Shown piece by piece: positions 44,129 to 51,336 of a DNA stretch of 64,000 nucleotides. The notes beneath the pieces are model-generated. The model was given only the letters and a program-made list of their open reading frames with translations, searched no databases and was not told the origin of the DNA. The translations under genes and the position numbers were made by a program. Position 1 is the stretch's first letter; each line of letters opens with the position of its first letter. The stretch comes from JBKBUF01 sp046290815. Its GTDB lineage: Bacteria > Bacteroidota > Bacteroidia > Cytophagales > Cytophagaceae. Location: contig JBKBUF010000009.1 in the NCBI GenBank assembly GCA_046290815.1, positions 62,001 through 126,000 of the forward strand, written 5' to 3'.

Positions 44129-44223
44129 CTGCTTTAGCTTATTCTGTAAAAATAATTAAAAATTAATATCTTTATCAGGGAACAAAGCCCGGGATGAAAT
44201 AATTACAACTTAAACAGGAATTT

Positions 44224-44736
44224 ATGGCACTTGCATTTAAAGAATGGTCTTTTATAGTTGAAGCATTAGGCAAAGGCTATCAAAATATCATTTTAAGAAA
44301 AGGTGGCATCCAGGAAGATGGGAATGGCTTTGAAGTTAAAGGAAATAAATTTTTGTTATTTCCTACCTTATTTCATCAGGCTGATCAACATGTAAAATCT
44401 AAATGGTTTAAAGATTTTCAGCCGGATAAATTCCATACAGCAAATAACAAAATCATTATTTCATATTTTGCAGAGATCCCCGATACAAAAATTATTACCG
44501 ACTGGCAAATACTGGAAAAATTATTCCCTTATCATGCATGGGAAGAAGGAATAATTAAGGAAAGGTTTAACAGATGGGAGAAACAGGTACATCTGCTCAT
44601 AGTTCAAACCTATCAAATGCAACAACCATTAATAATTGAAAATTTGCCTGAATATTCCGGATGTAAATCCTGGATTGATATAAAAGAAGAAGTTACATTG
44701 GATGGCCAACCTGTAAAAAATTTAAATATTAAATAA
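44224..44736 (+). CDS. DUF1802 family protein
   Basis: A 170-residue soluble protein. The order KEWSFIVEALGKGYQNIILRKGGI (given in parts: KEWSFIVEAL, QNIILRKGG), FLLFPTLFHQ, and the later WQILEKLFPYHAWEEGIIKERF matches DUF1802, a family without known function that has a predicted endonuclease-like fold in some descriptions. It is monocistronic between the PKS cluster flavoprotein and the TrmH gene, convergent with the latter with a 5-base gap. Confidence 0.8.
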   Translation: MALAFKEWSFIVEALGKGYQNIILRKGGIQEDGNGFEVKGNKFLLFPTLFHQADQHVKSKWFKDFQPDKFHTANNKIIISYFAEIPDTKIITDWQILEKLFPYHAWEEGIIKERFNRWEKQVHLLIVQTYQMQQPLIIENLPEYSGCKSWIDIKEEVTLDGQPVKNLNIK

Positions 44737-44741
44737 TCATT

Positions 44742-45275
44742 TTAAGAGAATTTAGTTTTCAGCATTAAATCCCATAAAACTATACCAATACTTACAGAAA
44801 CATTGAATGAATGTTTAGTCCCCAATTGAGGGATCTCTATTGCACAATCTGAAAGTCCTATCACCTCGTCCTGCACTCCGAATACTTCATTTCCAAATAC
44901 CATAGCATACTTTTTCTCCTTTTCAGGGATAAATTTTTGCAACATTACACTACTATCAGTTTGTTCAAGTGACAGTATTCGGTAGCCTTCGCTTTTAAGC
45001 TTTTTTACTGCATCGACAGGATTTTCGAAATATTCCCAGGCAACAGCATCTTCTGCTCCCAGTGCACTTTTGTGTATTTCTCTATGCGGAGGTGTGGCAG
45101 TAACGCCACACAAAAATATTTTCTCAAGCAGGAAAGCATCTGCAGTTCTGAAAGCAGAACCTACATTATGCATACTTCTGATATTATCCAACACTAATAC
45201 AACCGGCATTTTTTCTGTAGATTTAAATTCTTCAACACTCATTCTGTTGAGCTCTTCAAGTTTTAGCTTCCTCAT
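44742..45275 (-). CDS. TrmH/SpoU family RNA 2'-O-methyltransferase
   Basis: A 177-residue SPOUT-fold methyltransferase. Motif 1 is DNIRSMHNVGSAFRTADAF, motif 2 is YAMVFGNEVFGV, and motif 3 is IEIPQLGTKHSFNVSVSIGI, which together form the knotted SAM site. The protein is shorter than TrmH (about 229) and lacks an N-terminal substrate-binding domain, so the RNA target could be a tRNA or rRNA. It is monocistronic on the minus strand and divergent from mutS. Confidence 0.9.
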   Translation of the reverse strand: MRKLKLEELNRMSVEEFKSTEKMPVVLVLDNIRSMHNVGSAFRTADAFLLEKIFLCGVTATPPHREIHKSALGAEDAVAWEYFENPVDAVKKLKSEGYRILSLEQTDSSVMLQKFIPEKEKKYAMVFGNEVFGVQDEVIGLSDCAIEIPQLGTKHSFNVSVSIGIVLWDLMLKTKFS

Positions 45276-45483
45276 AGTTCAAATATCAAATTGAAATTAC
45301 AGGCATAAATTTCCGTAAAAATAGTGTTGAAAACAATCCACAATAACATGCTGTGTATGAGAGCAGAAAAAACTTATTCACATCTTCCGACAGAATTTCT
45401 GATTTCACTACGAATGCTGTATTTTTATAATTGGTAAAAATTAAAAATCTCGTATTCGCAGGCAATTTCCTTAATCATATTTT

Positions 45484-48114
45484 GTGTCAGACGTAAAACA
45501 AACCACCGAAACTCCATTAATGAAGCAGTATTATGCCATAAAGGCAAAATACCCCGGAGCATTATTGCTATTTCGAGTGGGAGACTTTTATGAAACTTTC
45601 GGAGAAGATGCTATAAAAGCCAGTCGGATCCTGGAGATTACCCTCACCAAAAGGGGCAACGGGACGGCTTCGGAAATTGCACTCGCGGGCTTCCCTCATC
45701 ATTCACTGGACACTTATTTGCCACGCCTGGTAAGAGCAGGACAAAGAGTTGCAATTTGCGATCAGCTGGAAGATCCTAAATCTGTCAAAGGTATTGTTAA
45801 GAGAGGGGTGACAGAACTTGTTACTCCGGGAGTGTCTTACAATGACCATGTACTTGAAGTCAAGAGAAACAACTATCTGGCCTCTGTTTACCTGCAAAAA
45901 GAAAAAACAGGTATTTCATTTCTTGATATTTCCACCGGAGAATTTTTAGTATCACAGGGTGATCAGAACTACATAGACAAACTCTTACAAAGCTTTAATC
46001 CTTCAGAAGTCATTTACTCTAAAGGTAGAAAGCAGGAGTTTGAGCAGTACTTTGGCGACAGGTACAATACCTACTGCATTGATGACTGGGTTTACAATTT
46101 TGATTACGGATACGAAAAGCTTACAGAGCACTTCGGCACCGCCAGTCTTAAAGGATTTGGGGTAGAAAGTCTTCAGGAAGGGATAGTTGCTGCAGGAGCC
46201 ATATTGTTTTACCTAGCAGAAACAGAACACAAGGAAACCAAACACATTGTAAATCTTTCAAGGATAGAAGAAGAAAAATATGTCTGGCTGGATAAATTTA
46301 CTATCAGGAATCTGGAATTGGTAATTGCCCAACATCCGGAAGCAGTGCCTTTAATTCAGGTACTGGACCATACACTTACCCCTATGGGAGGAAGGCTGCT
46401 TAAAAAATGGATGTTGCTGCCTTTAAAAGAAAAGACTCCCATTGAGGAAAGGCTTAACACGGTAGAGGAACTGGTAAAAGACGAAGATCTCCTTCAGGCA
46501 ATTCTAAATGACCTTAAGCAAATTGGAGATATAGAAAGGCTTATTTCAAAGGTAGCGGTAAGAAGAGTTAATCCTCGTGAACTGCTACAACTCAAAAGAG
46601 CCCTTGAACACACTAAACCGATAAAGAATTTACTGGCCTCTACCAGTCATCCAACCCTTAAAAAACTTGCTGAACAAATAAATACCTGCGACCTGCTGGT
46701 AGAAAAAATCAGCAATGAACTTAGAAATGATCCTCCGATTGTAACCAATCAGGGAGGAATTATAAGGGACGGGATTCATACTGAGCTGGACGAACTGAGA
46801 AAGATTGCCTTTTCAGGCAAGGATTATCTGATACAGATTCAGCAAAGGGAAATAGAAAGAACAGGAATATCTTCACTTAAAATTGCCTATAACAAAGTTT
46901 TCGGATATTACCTTGAAGTAACAAATGTTCACAAAAACAAAGTCCCTTCCGATTGGATCAGGAAGCAGACATTGGTAAATGCCGAAAGATACATAACCGA
47001 AGAATTAAAAAATTATGAAGAAAAAATACTTACGGCCGAAGATAAAATAAGTCAGATAGAGCAAAAGCTTTTTAATGATCTGATACTTTTTGCTGAAGAT
47101 TATGTATTACCTGTACAGCAAAATGCGAAAGCTTTAGCCAACATAGATTGCCTTGCCTCATTTGCACAGGCAGCCATTTCTAATAATTATTGCAAACCTC
47201 TCATTACCGAAAGCAAGGGCGTTGATATAAAAGAAGGAAGGCATCCGGTAATTGAACAGCAACTTCCTGTAGGAGAAAAATATATTCCGAATGATATATT
47301 TTTAGATGACAGCAGCAGGCAAATCATAATTATCACCGGGCCTAACATGGCCGGAAAATCAGCCTTACTAAGACAAACAGCGTTAATTGTTCTGATGGCT
47401 CAAATGGGCTGTTTTGTACCTGCCAGTTCCGCAGAAATCGGAATAGTGGACAAAGTGTTTACCAGAGTAGGGGCCTCTGATAATCTATCAAAAGGAGAAT
47501 CCACCTTTATGGTAGAAATGAATGAAACTGCCAGCATATTAAACAACCTGAGTGAAAGAAGTCTGGTATTGATGGACGAGATAGGCAGGGGCACCAGCAC
47601 CTATGATGGTATATCCATAGCATGGTCAATTGTAGAATATCTTCATAATCATCCTAAATGTAAAGCAAAGACACTTTTTGCAACACATTATCATGAATTA
47701 AACCAACTGGAAGAAGACTTCCCTCGTATAAAGAATTTCAATGTTTCAGTGAAAGAAGTTGGAAACAAGGTTGTTTTTATGAGAAAGCTGAAAGAAGGAG
47801 GCAGTGAGCACAGCTTTGGCATACATGTTGCGCAGATGGCAGGTATACCGAATCAGGTGGTTTTAAGGGCGCATGAGATTATGCATCACCTTGAGAAAGA
47901 CAAAAGCAGGGGTAAGAACAGGGAAAAAATGCAGGAAATTCCAAAAAACAATTTTCAGCTCCAGCTATTTGAACCATCTGATCCTAATCTGGAAAAGATA
48001 AGAGAATTGATTCAGCAACTTGACATCAATTCAATTTCACCGGTAGAAGCATTGTTAAAGCTAAATGAATTGAAAATCCTGCTTTCGGAAAAAGGGGAAA
48101 AGATTAAGAATTAA
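45484..48114 (+). CDS. mutS: DNA mismatch repair protein MutS
   Basis: An 876-residue MutS. The mismatch-reading Phe-x-Glu motif is in FRVGDFYETFGEDA, the Walker A is GPNMAGKSALLRQ, Walker B is LVLMDEIGRGTSTYDG, and FATHYHELNQLEEDFPRI follows. The C-terminus (EKIRELIQQLDINSISPVEALLKL) is the usual dimer/tetramer helix region. I take the GTG at 45484 (SDVKQTTETPLMKQYY) because the family N-terminus begins at this distance; an ATG at 45520 would cut it. The stop codon is formed inside the first complete AATTAAG repeat unit. Confidence 0.97.
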   Translation: MSDVKQTTETPLMKQYYAIKAKYPGALLLFRVGDFYETFGEDAIKASRILEITLTKRGNGTASEIALAGFPHHSLDTYLPRLVRAGQRVAICDQLEDPKSVKGIVKRGVTELVTPGVSYNDHVLEVKRNNYLASVYLQKEKTGISFLDISTGEFLVSQGDQNYIDKLLQSFNPSEVIYSKGRKQEFEQYFGDRYNTYCIDDWVYNFDYGYEKLTEHFGTASLKGFGVESLQEGIVAAGAILFYLAETEHKETKHIVNLSRIEEEKYVWLDKFTIRNLELVIAQHPEAVPLIQVLDHTLTPMGGRLLKKWMLLPLKEKTPIEERLNTVEELVKDEDLLQAILNDLKQIGDIERLISKVAVRRVNPRELLQLKRALEHTKPIKNLLASTSHPTLKKLAEQINTCDLLVEKISNELRNDPPIVTNQGGIIRDGIHTELDELRKIAFSGKDYLIQIQQREIERTGISSLKIAYNKVFGYYLEVTNVHKNKVPSDWIRKQTLVNAERYITEELKNYEEKILTAEDKISQIEQKLFNDLILFAEDYVLPVQQNAKALANIDCLASFAQAAISNNYCKPLITESKGVDIKEGRHPVIEQQLPVGEKYIPNDIFLDDSSRQIIIITGPNMAGKSALLRQTALIVLMAQMGCFVPASSAEIGIVDKVFTRVGASDNLSKGESTFMVEMNETASILNNLSERSLVLMDEIGRGTSTYDGISIAWSIVEYLHNHPKCKAKTLFATHYHELNQLEEDFPRIKNFNVSVKEVGNKVVFMRKLKEGGSEHSFGIHVAQMAGIPNQVVLRAHEIMHHLEKDKSRGKNREKMQEIPKNNFQLQLFEPSDPNLEKIRELIQQLDINSISPVEALLKLNELKILLSEKGEKIKN

Positions 48115-48150
48115 GAATTAAGAATTAAGAATTAAGAATTAAGAATTAAG
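48103..48150. repeat. Tandem heptamer repeat (AATTAAG) x6 plus one partial
   Basis: Six perfect copies of AATTAAG (48109-48150) after a 6-base partial unit (48103-48108). The array overlaps the end of mutS and supplies its TAA. No long hairpin follows; the next gene starts 29 bases later. Confidence 0.95.
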
Positions 48151-48179
48151 AATTACGTATAAACAAAACTAAAACAGTT

Positions 48180-48638
48180 ATGAAAACTAAAGTTATTTTC
48201 TTTTTATTCTTCGGAGCACTATTCTTTTCTATTCCATCATTCGCACAGACACATCAGGAGATTTCCAAACTTGACAAAGAACTGGATTTAAAACTTGATA
48301 CAGCAGCAAAATATATGATTTTGTATATTTTAACAGGAAAGGAAGAAGCTTATGATAAATCTCAGGAAGTAATCAATGAGTGCGAGCAAATGAATGATAA
48401 ACTGGCAGGAATGCTAAAAAATGCCAAAGGCTTATCAGCTCAGGCGGAAGCTGAATCTGTTGAAGAAAATAAAGAAGAAATTAAAGCTTACAGAGACCCT
48501 AAGGTGAAAGCTGATGTATCTTCTGCAACAGATAAAGACAAAACTCTCAAGGTTAAATTCAAGCATGTCACTTATGATGTTAGCCCGGCACAAAAGAAGA
48601 GGTATGAGCAGTTTTCTATTTACCTTCCTAAAAATTAA
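48180..48638 (+). CDS. Small secreted protein, unknown function
   Basis: A 152-residue protein with a signal peptide (about residues 1-22, ending SFAQ). The mature part is helical and charged (TAAKYMILYILTGKEEAYDKSQEVIN, stated here by its edges: TAAKYMILYI and SQEVIN) and ends in a basic strand (KFKHVTYDVSPAQKKRYEQF). I do not recognise a family. It may be read through from mutS across the heptamer array, and it ends at a clear terminator. Confidence 0.65.
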   Translation: MKTKVIFFLFFGALFFSIPSFAQTHQEISKLDKELDLKLDTAAKYMILYILTGKEEAYDKSQEVINECEQMNDKLAGMLKNAKGLSAQAEAESVEENKEEIKAYRDPKVKADVSSATDKDKTLKVKFKHVTYDVSPAQKKRYEQFSIYLPKN

Positions 48639-48661
48639 TTCGATTAAATTTCCCGTTTTTT

Positions 48662-48690
48662 AAAACCCCTTTATTAAGGGGTTTTTTATT
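48662..48690 (+). terminator. Terminator after the 152-residue secreted protein gene
   Basis: A 10-bp stem AAAACCCCTT / AAGGGGTTTT with loop TATT (48662-48685), then TTATTTT. Confidence 0.88.
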
Positions 48691-48740
48691 TTATAGCCCC
48701 GGCAAAATCACTACTTTTACTTTCTAAAACATAAGGCCAC

Positions 48741-49193
48741 ATGAAAAATGTCTTTGAAGCAGGCGTAGCATCTGAACTGATCGGAAGAATAAATAATCTT
48801 AATGCGGAATCAAAACCACAATGGGGTAAAATGACTGTTGGGCAGATGTTGGCACACTGCAATGTAGCCTATGTACAGGAATTTGAAACTAAATTTAAAA
48901 AACCAAATGGTATTGTGCGATTCCTACTGAGGATATTTATAAAAGATATGGTTACTAATGAGGTTCCCTTCAAACCAAATAAAATCACTTCAAAAAATTT
49001 CCGAATAAAGGAAGATAAAAACTTCTCCAAAGAAAAAGAAAAGCTAATCGCTTTTATAAACAAAACTCAACTGCTTGGAGAAAATCATTTCGACAACAGA
49101 GAGTCATTTTCATTTGGAAAACTTACTAAACAAGAGTGGAGCAACATGTTTTATAAACATCTGGACCACCACCTGAAGCAGTTCGGTGTCTAA
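48741..49193 (+). CDS. DUF1569 domain protein (DinB-like fold)
   Basis: A 150-residue soluble protein. The N-terminal helix with PQWGKMTVGQMLAHCNVAY and the C-terminal LTKQEWSNMFYKHLDHHLKQFGV carry the spaced histidines typical of DUF1569/DinB-like four-helix bundles, which bind a metal. No reaction is assigned to the family. It lies alone downstream of the mutS region, convergent with the glycosyltransferase gene on its right. Confidence 0.78.
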   Translation: MKNVFEAGVASELIGRINNLNAESKPQWGKMTVGQMLAHCNVAYVQEFETKFKKPNGIVRFLLRIFIKDMVTNEVPFKPNKITSKNFRIKEDKNFSKEKEKLIAFINKTQLLGENHFDNRESFSFGKLTKQEWSNMFYKHLDHHLKQFGV

Positions 49194-49244
49194 ATCAAAG
49201 CTGAATCAACTTCGTAAAAACATATAAAGCAGATATCAGACCGA

Positions 49245-50471
49245 TTATGGCCGACTTATAATTCCTAATGGCATATTTCCCGCAGTATATATCAAAGAGC
49301 TTCTACCCGAAAAAACTACTTTTTCACCTTTAAGCAAAGACCTGCATAATTCATATACCTCCTGCACTGATATTAATTTCATACACTGATTATTCCCTTT
49401 GCATGGCGGCATCACGAAGTCATGCACACAAGGACTGCAATAAACTTTTTTATAAATGTTGTACGCATTAACCTGCAGCCCATATTGCTCAGGAGAGCAG
49501 GGGCCAAATAGCGAAACGCATTTCACTTTCATGGCATAAGCTATATGCATAGGCCCTGAATCATTGGTTACCATTAACATGCAATGTCTTATGATAACCA
49601 GCAATTCTTCAAGAGTGGTTTTTCCTGCAAGATTAATTACTGGCAGTCCTTTAACATTATCCTCTATGCCTTTAACATATCCCATTTCATTTTTCCCTCC
49701 TATTAATACCAACGTGTATTCGGGAAAATCATGATTGATTTTTGGGATTAACTCCTGAAATTTTTCTTTGTCCCATCTCCTTTCAAGTCTGAGATCTGAG
49801 CAGTTTGGATTAATAATAATATACTTGTCCTTTTCAAGCCCAAAACCCTCCAATTGATCATTTTCATTTAAACCATCAAAGGAATATAAATCGACATGTC
49901 CATCATCAATATTTAGCAACCTGCCCATTTGAAGATATGTATTTGCTATAGGGCTGTAAAGATTGAAAAACATCATATGGGTATACATACCTAAACGATA
50001 CTGAGAGGAACGAAGAAAATATCCCAACCTGTTTTTGGAAAGACTCAGGCAGGCCATTATGCTGCTGAAGTCAGAATAAATTTCTAAGTCAATGTAAACA
50101 TCAGACCTTAACTTCCATAAGGAGAAAATGAAGCGGGGAAAGTTTTGCATGAAACTTAAAACCGAACCCGAATCAAGCAAAATCAACTCATCAATAAGAG
50201 GTATATTTTTTAACAGGGCTGCATTTTCTTTTCCTGAAACAAAAACCAGTTTACAGCCCGGGTATTTTTCTTTTATTTTCTTCATTAAGGGAGTTGCCTG
50301 CACAATACTACCCAGTCCTTTGTACTTGCAAATAGTAATAGTCTTAAACTCTTTATCCAGGGAATGATCTATTCTTAAAATTTTACCAAATAGCCTAACC
50401 ACGAAATTAAGAATCAATGCTGCAGGATAGCATACTGTTTTATCTAAAAATATTTTAGTGGTTAGTTTCAA
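49245..50471 (-). CDS. Family 9 glycosyltransferase (heptosyltransferase-like)
   Basis: A 408-residue GT-B enzyme of the LPS heptosyltransferase family. KYKGLGSIVQATPLMKKIKE is the acceptor-side motif and MVTNDSGPMHIAYAMKVKCVSLFGPCSPEQYG (split here: VTNDSGPMHIAYA and SLFGPCSPEQYG) is the donor-binding signature. The protein carries an N-terminal hydrophobic helix. The start is TTG at 50471, one base after the upstream methyltransferase's TGA; an in-frame TAG nine bases upstream excludes alternatives. It is the third gene of a tight LPS/glycan operon. Confidence 0.9.
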   Translation of the reverse strand: MKLTTKIFLDKTVCYPAALILNFVVRLFGKILRIDHSLDKEFKTITICKYKGLGSIVQATPLMKKIKEKYPGCKLVFVSGKENAALLKNIPLIDELILLDSGSVLSFMQNFPRFIFSLWKLRSDVYIDLEIYSDFSSIMACLSLSKNRLGYFLRSSQYRLGMYTHMMFFNLYSPIANTYLQMGRLLNIDDGHVDLYSFDGLNENDQLEGFGLEKDKYIIINPNCSDLRLERRWDKEKFQELIPKINHDFPEYTLVLIGGKNEMGYVKGIEDNVKGLPVINLAGKTTLEELLVIIRHCMLMVTNDSGPMHIAYAMKVKCVSLFGPCSPEQYGLQVNAYNIYKKVYCSPCVHDFVMPPCKGNNQCMKLISVQEVYELCRSLLKGEKVVFSGRSSLIYTAGNMPLGIISRP

Positions 50472-50472
50472 T

Positions 50473-51336
50473 TCAAGCTATTTTTTGTAATACTACAGTA
50501 AACTCCCCCAGGTAAAAACCCAAGGGCTTCTTTTTAAGAGCTGCCGGCAAGGCCATCTCAGCAATACCTGCCAAAGGAGACAATAAAGGGTGTTTATATA
50601 TTTTAAATTGGTTACAAATATATTCTATTGACAATTTCTTCTGAGACTTACTTCCTTCAAGCACTTTAAGTCCTGCCTGTTCAGCAGCAATTTTAATATT
50701 ATCTAAATTGAAATAAAAAAAGTGCTCCAGCTTATAGTGAGTCCATTTACGGCCCATAAGTTTATTGGAAAGGGAGCTTGTGTTGGGAGTGGTAATAACA
50801 ATTATTCCATTTTCCTTAAGCAGAGCTTTGGCCCTTTTTAAAAGATCTACCGGATCATATACGTGTTCGATCAGATCAAACATAGTAATCACTTCCATAG
50901 GCTCAGGAAATTTAGCCTCTTCCAGGACTCCATTAAATATCTTATCTTTTCCAAACTTTTGCGCGGCAAGCCTGGCGGAGTATTCTGAAATTTCTATCCC
51001 AAAAGGATTAAATCCTTTATCTCTTGCCACTTCAAGAAAGAATCCATTGGCACAGCCAATGTCTAATATATTTCCACCTGATTTATACTTTTGAATTAAT
51101 TTTATACGCAATTCAAAAGTACTTTTCTTTACCCTTTCGAGCCCGGCATACAATTGTTCCTGATCAAGACCCCAGGACTTGTAATAATCTTTGCTATACA
51201 ATCGGATTAATTCATCTTTTTCCAATACAGGATGAAGATACTGAAGCCCGCATGCATTGCATTTCCAGATATTCCTTTGATCAGAAAACGGGAACAAAAT
51301 ACTTCCGTTAACATGTCCGCAAACCTTACATTCCAT
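50473..51336 (-). CDS. Class I SAM methyltransferase with N-terminal zinc ribbon
   Basis: A 287-residue protein. The N-terminus has a CxxC pair (MECKVCGHVNGS and KCNACGLQYLHP) that forms a small zinc ribbon, then the SAM-binding motif ILDIGCANGFFLEVARDKG and the acidic EISEYSARLAAQKFG. The family includes sugar or glycan methyltransferases. It sits directly downstream of the 937-residue membrane protein (stop and start adjacent) and one base upstream of the family 9 glycosyltransferase, so it is translated from the same message, probably modifying a surface glycan. Confidence 0.85.
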   Translation of the reverse strand: MECKVCGHVNGSILFPFSDQRNIWKCNACGLQYLHPVLEKDELIRLYSKDYYKSWGLDQEQLYAGLERVKKSTFELRIKLIQKYKSGGNILDIGCANGFFLEVARDKGFNPFGIEISEYSARLAAQKFGKDKIFNGVLEEAKFPEPMEVITMFDLIEHVYDPVDLLKRAKALLKENGIIVITTPNTSSLSNKLMGRKWTHYKLEHFFYFNLDNIKIAAEQAGLKVLEGSKSQKKLSIEYICNQFKIYKHPLLSPLAGIAEMALPAALKKKPLGFYLGEFTVVLQKIA

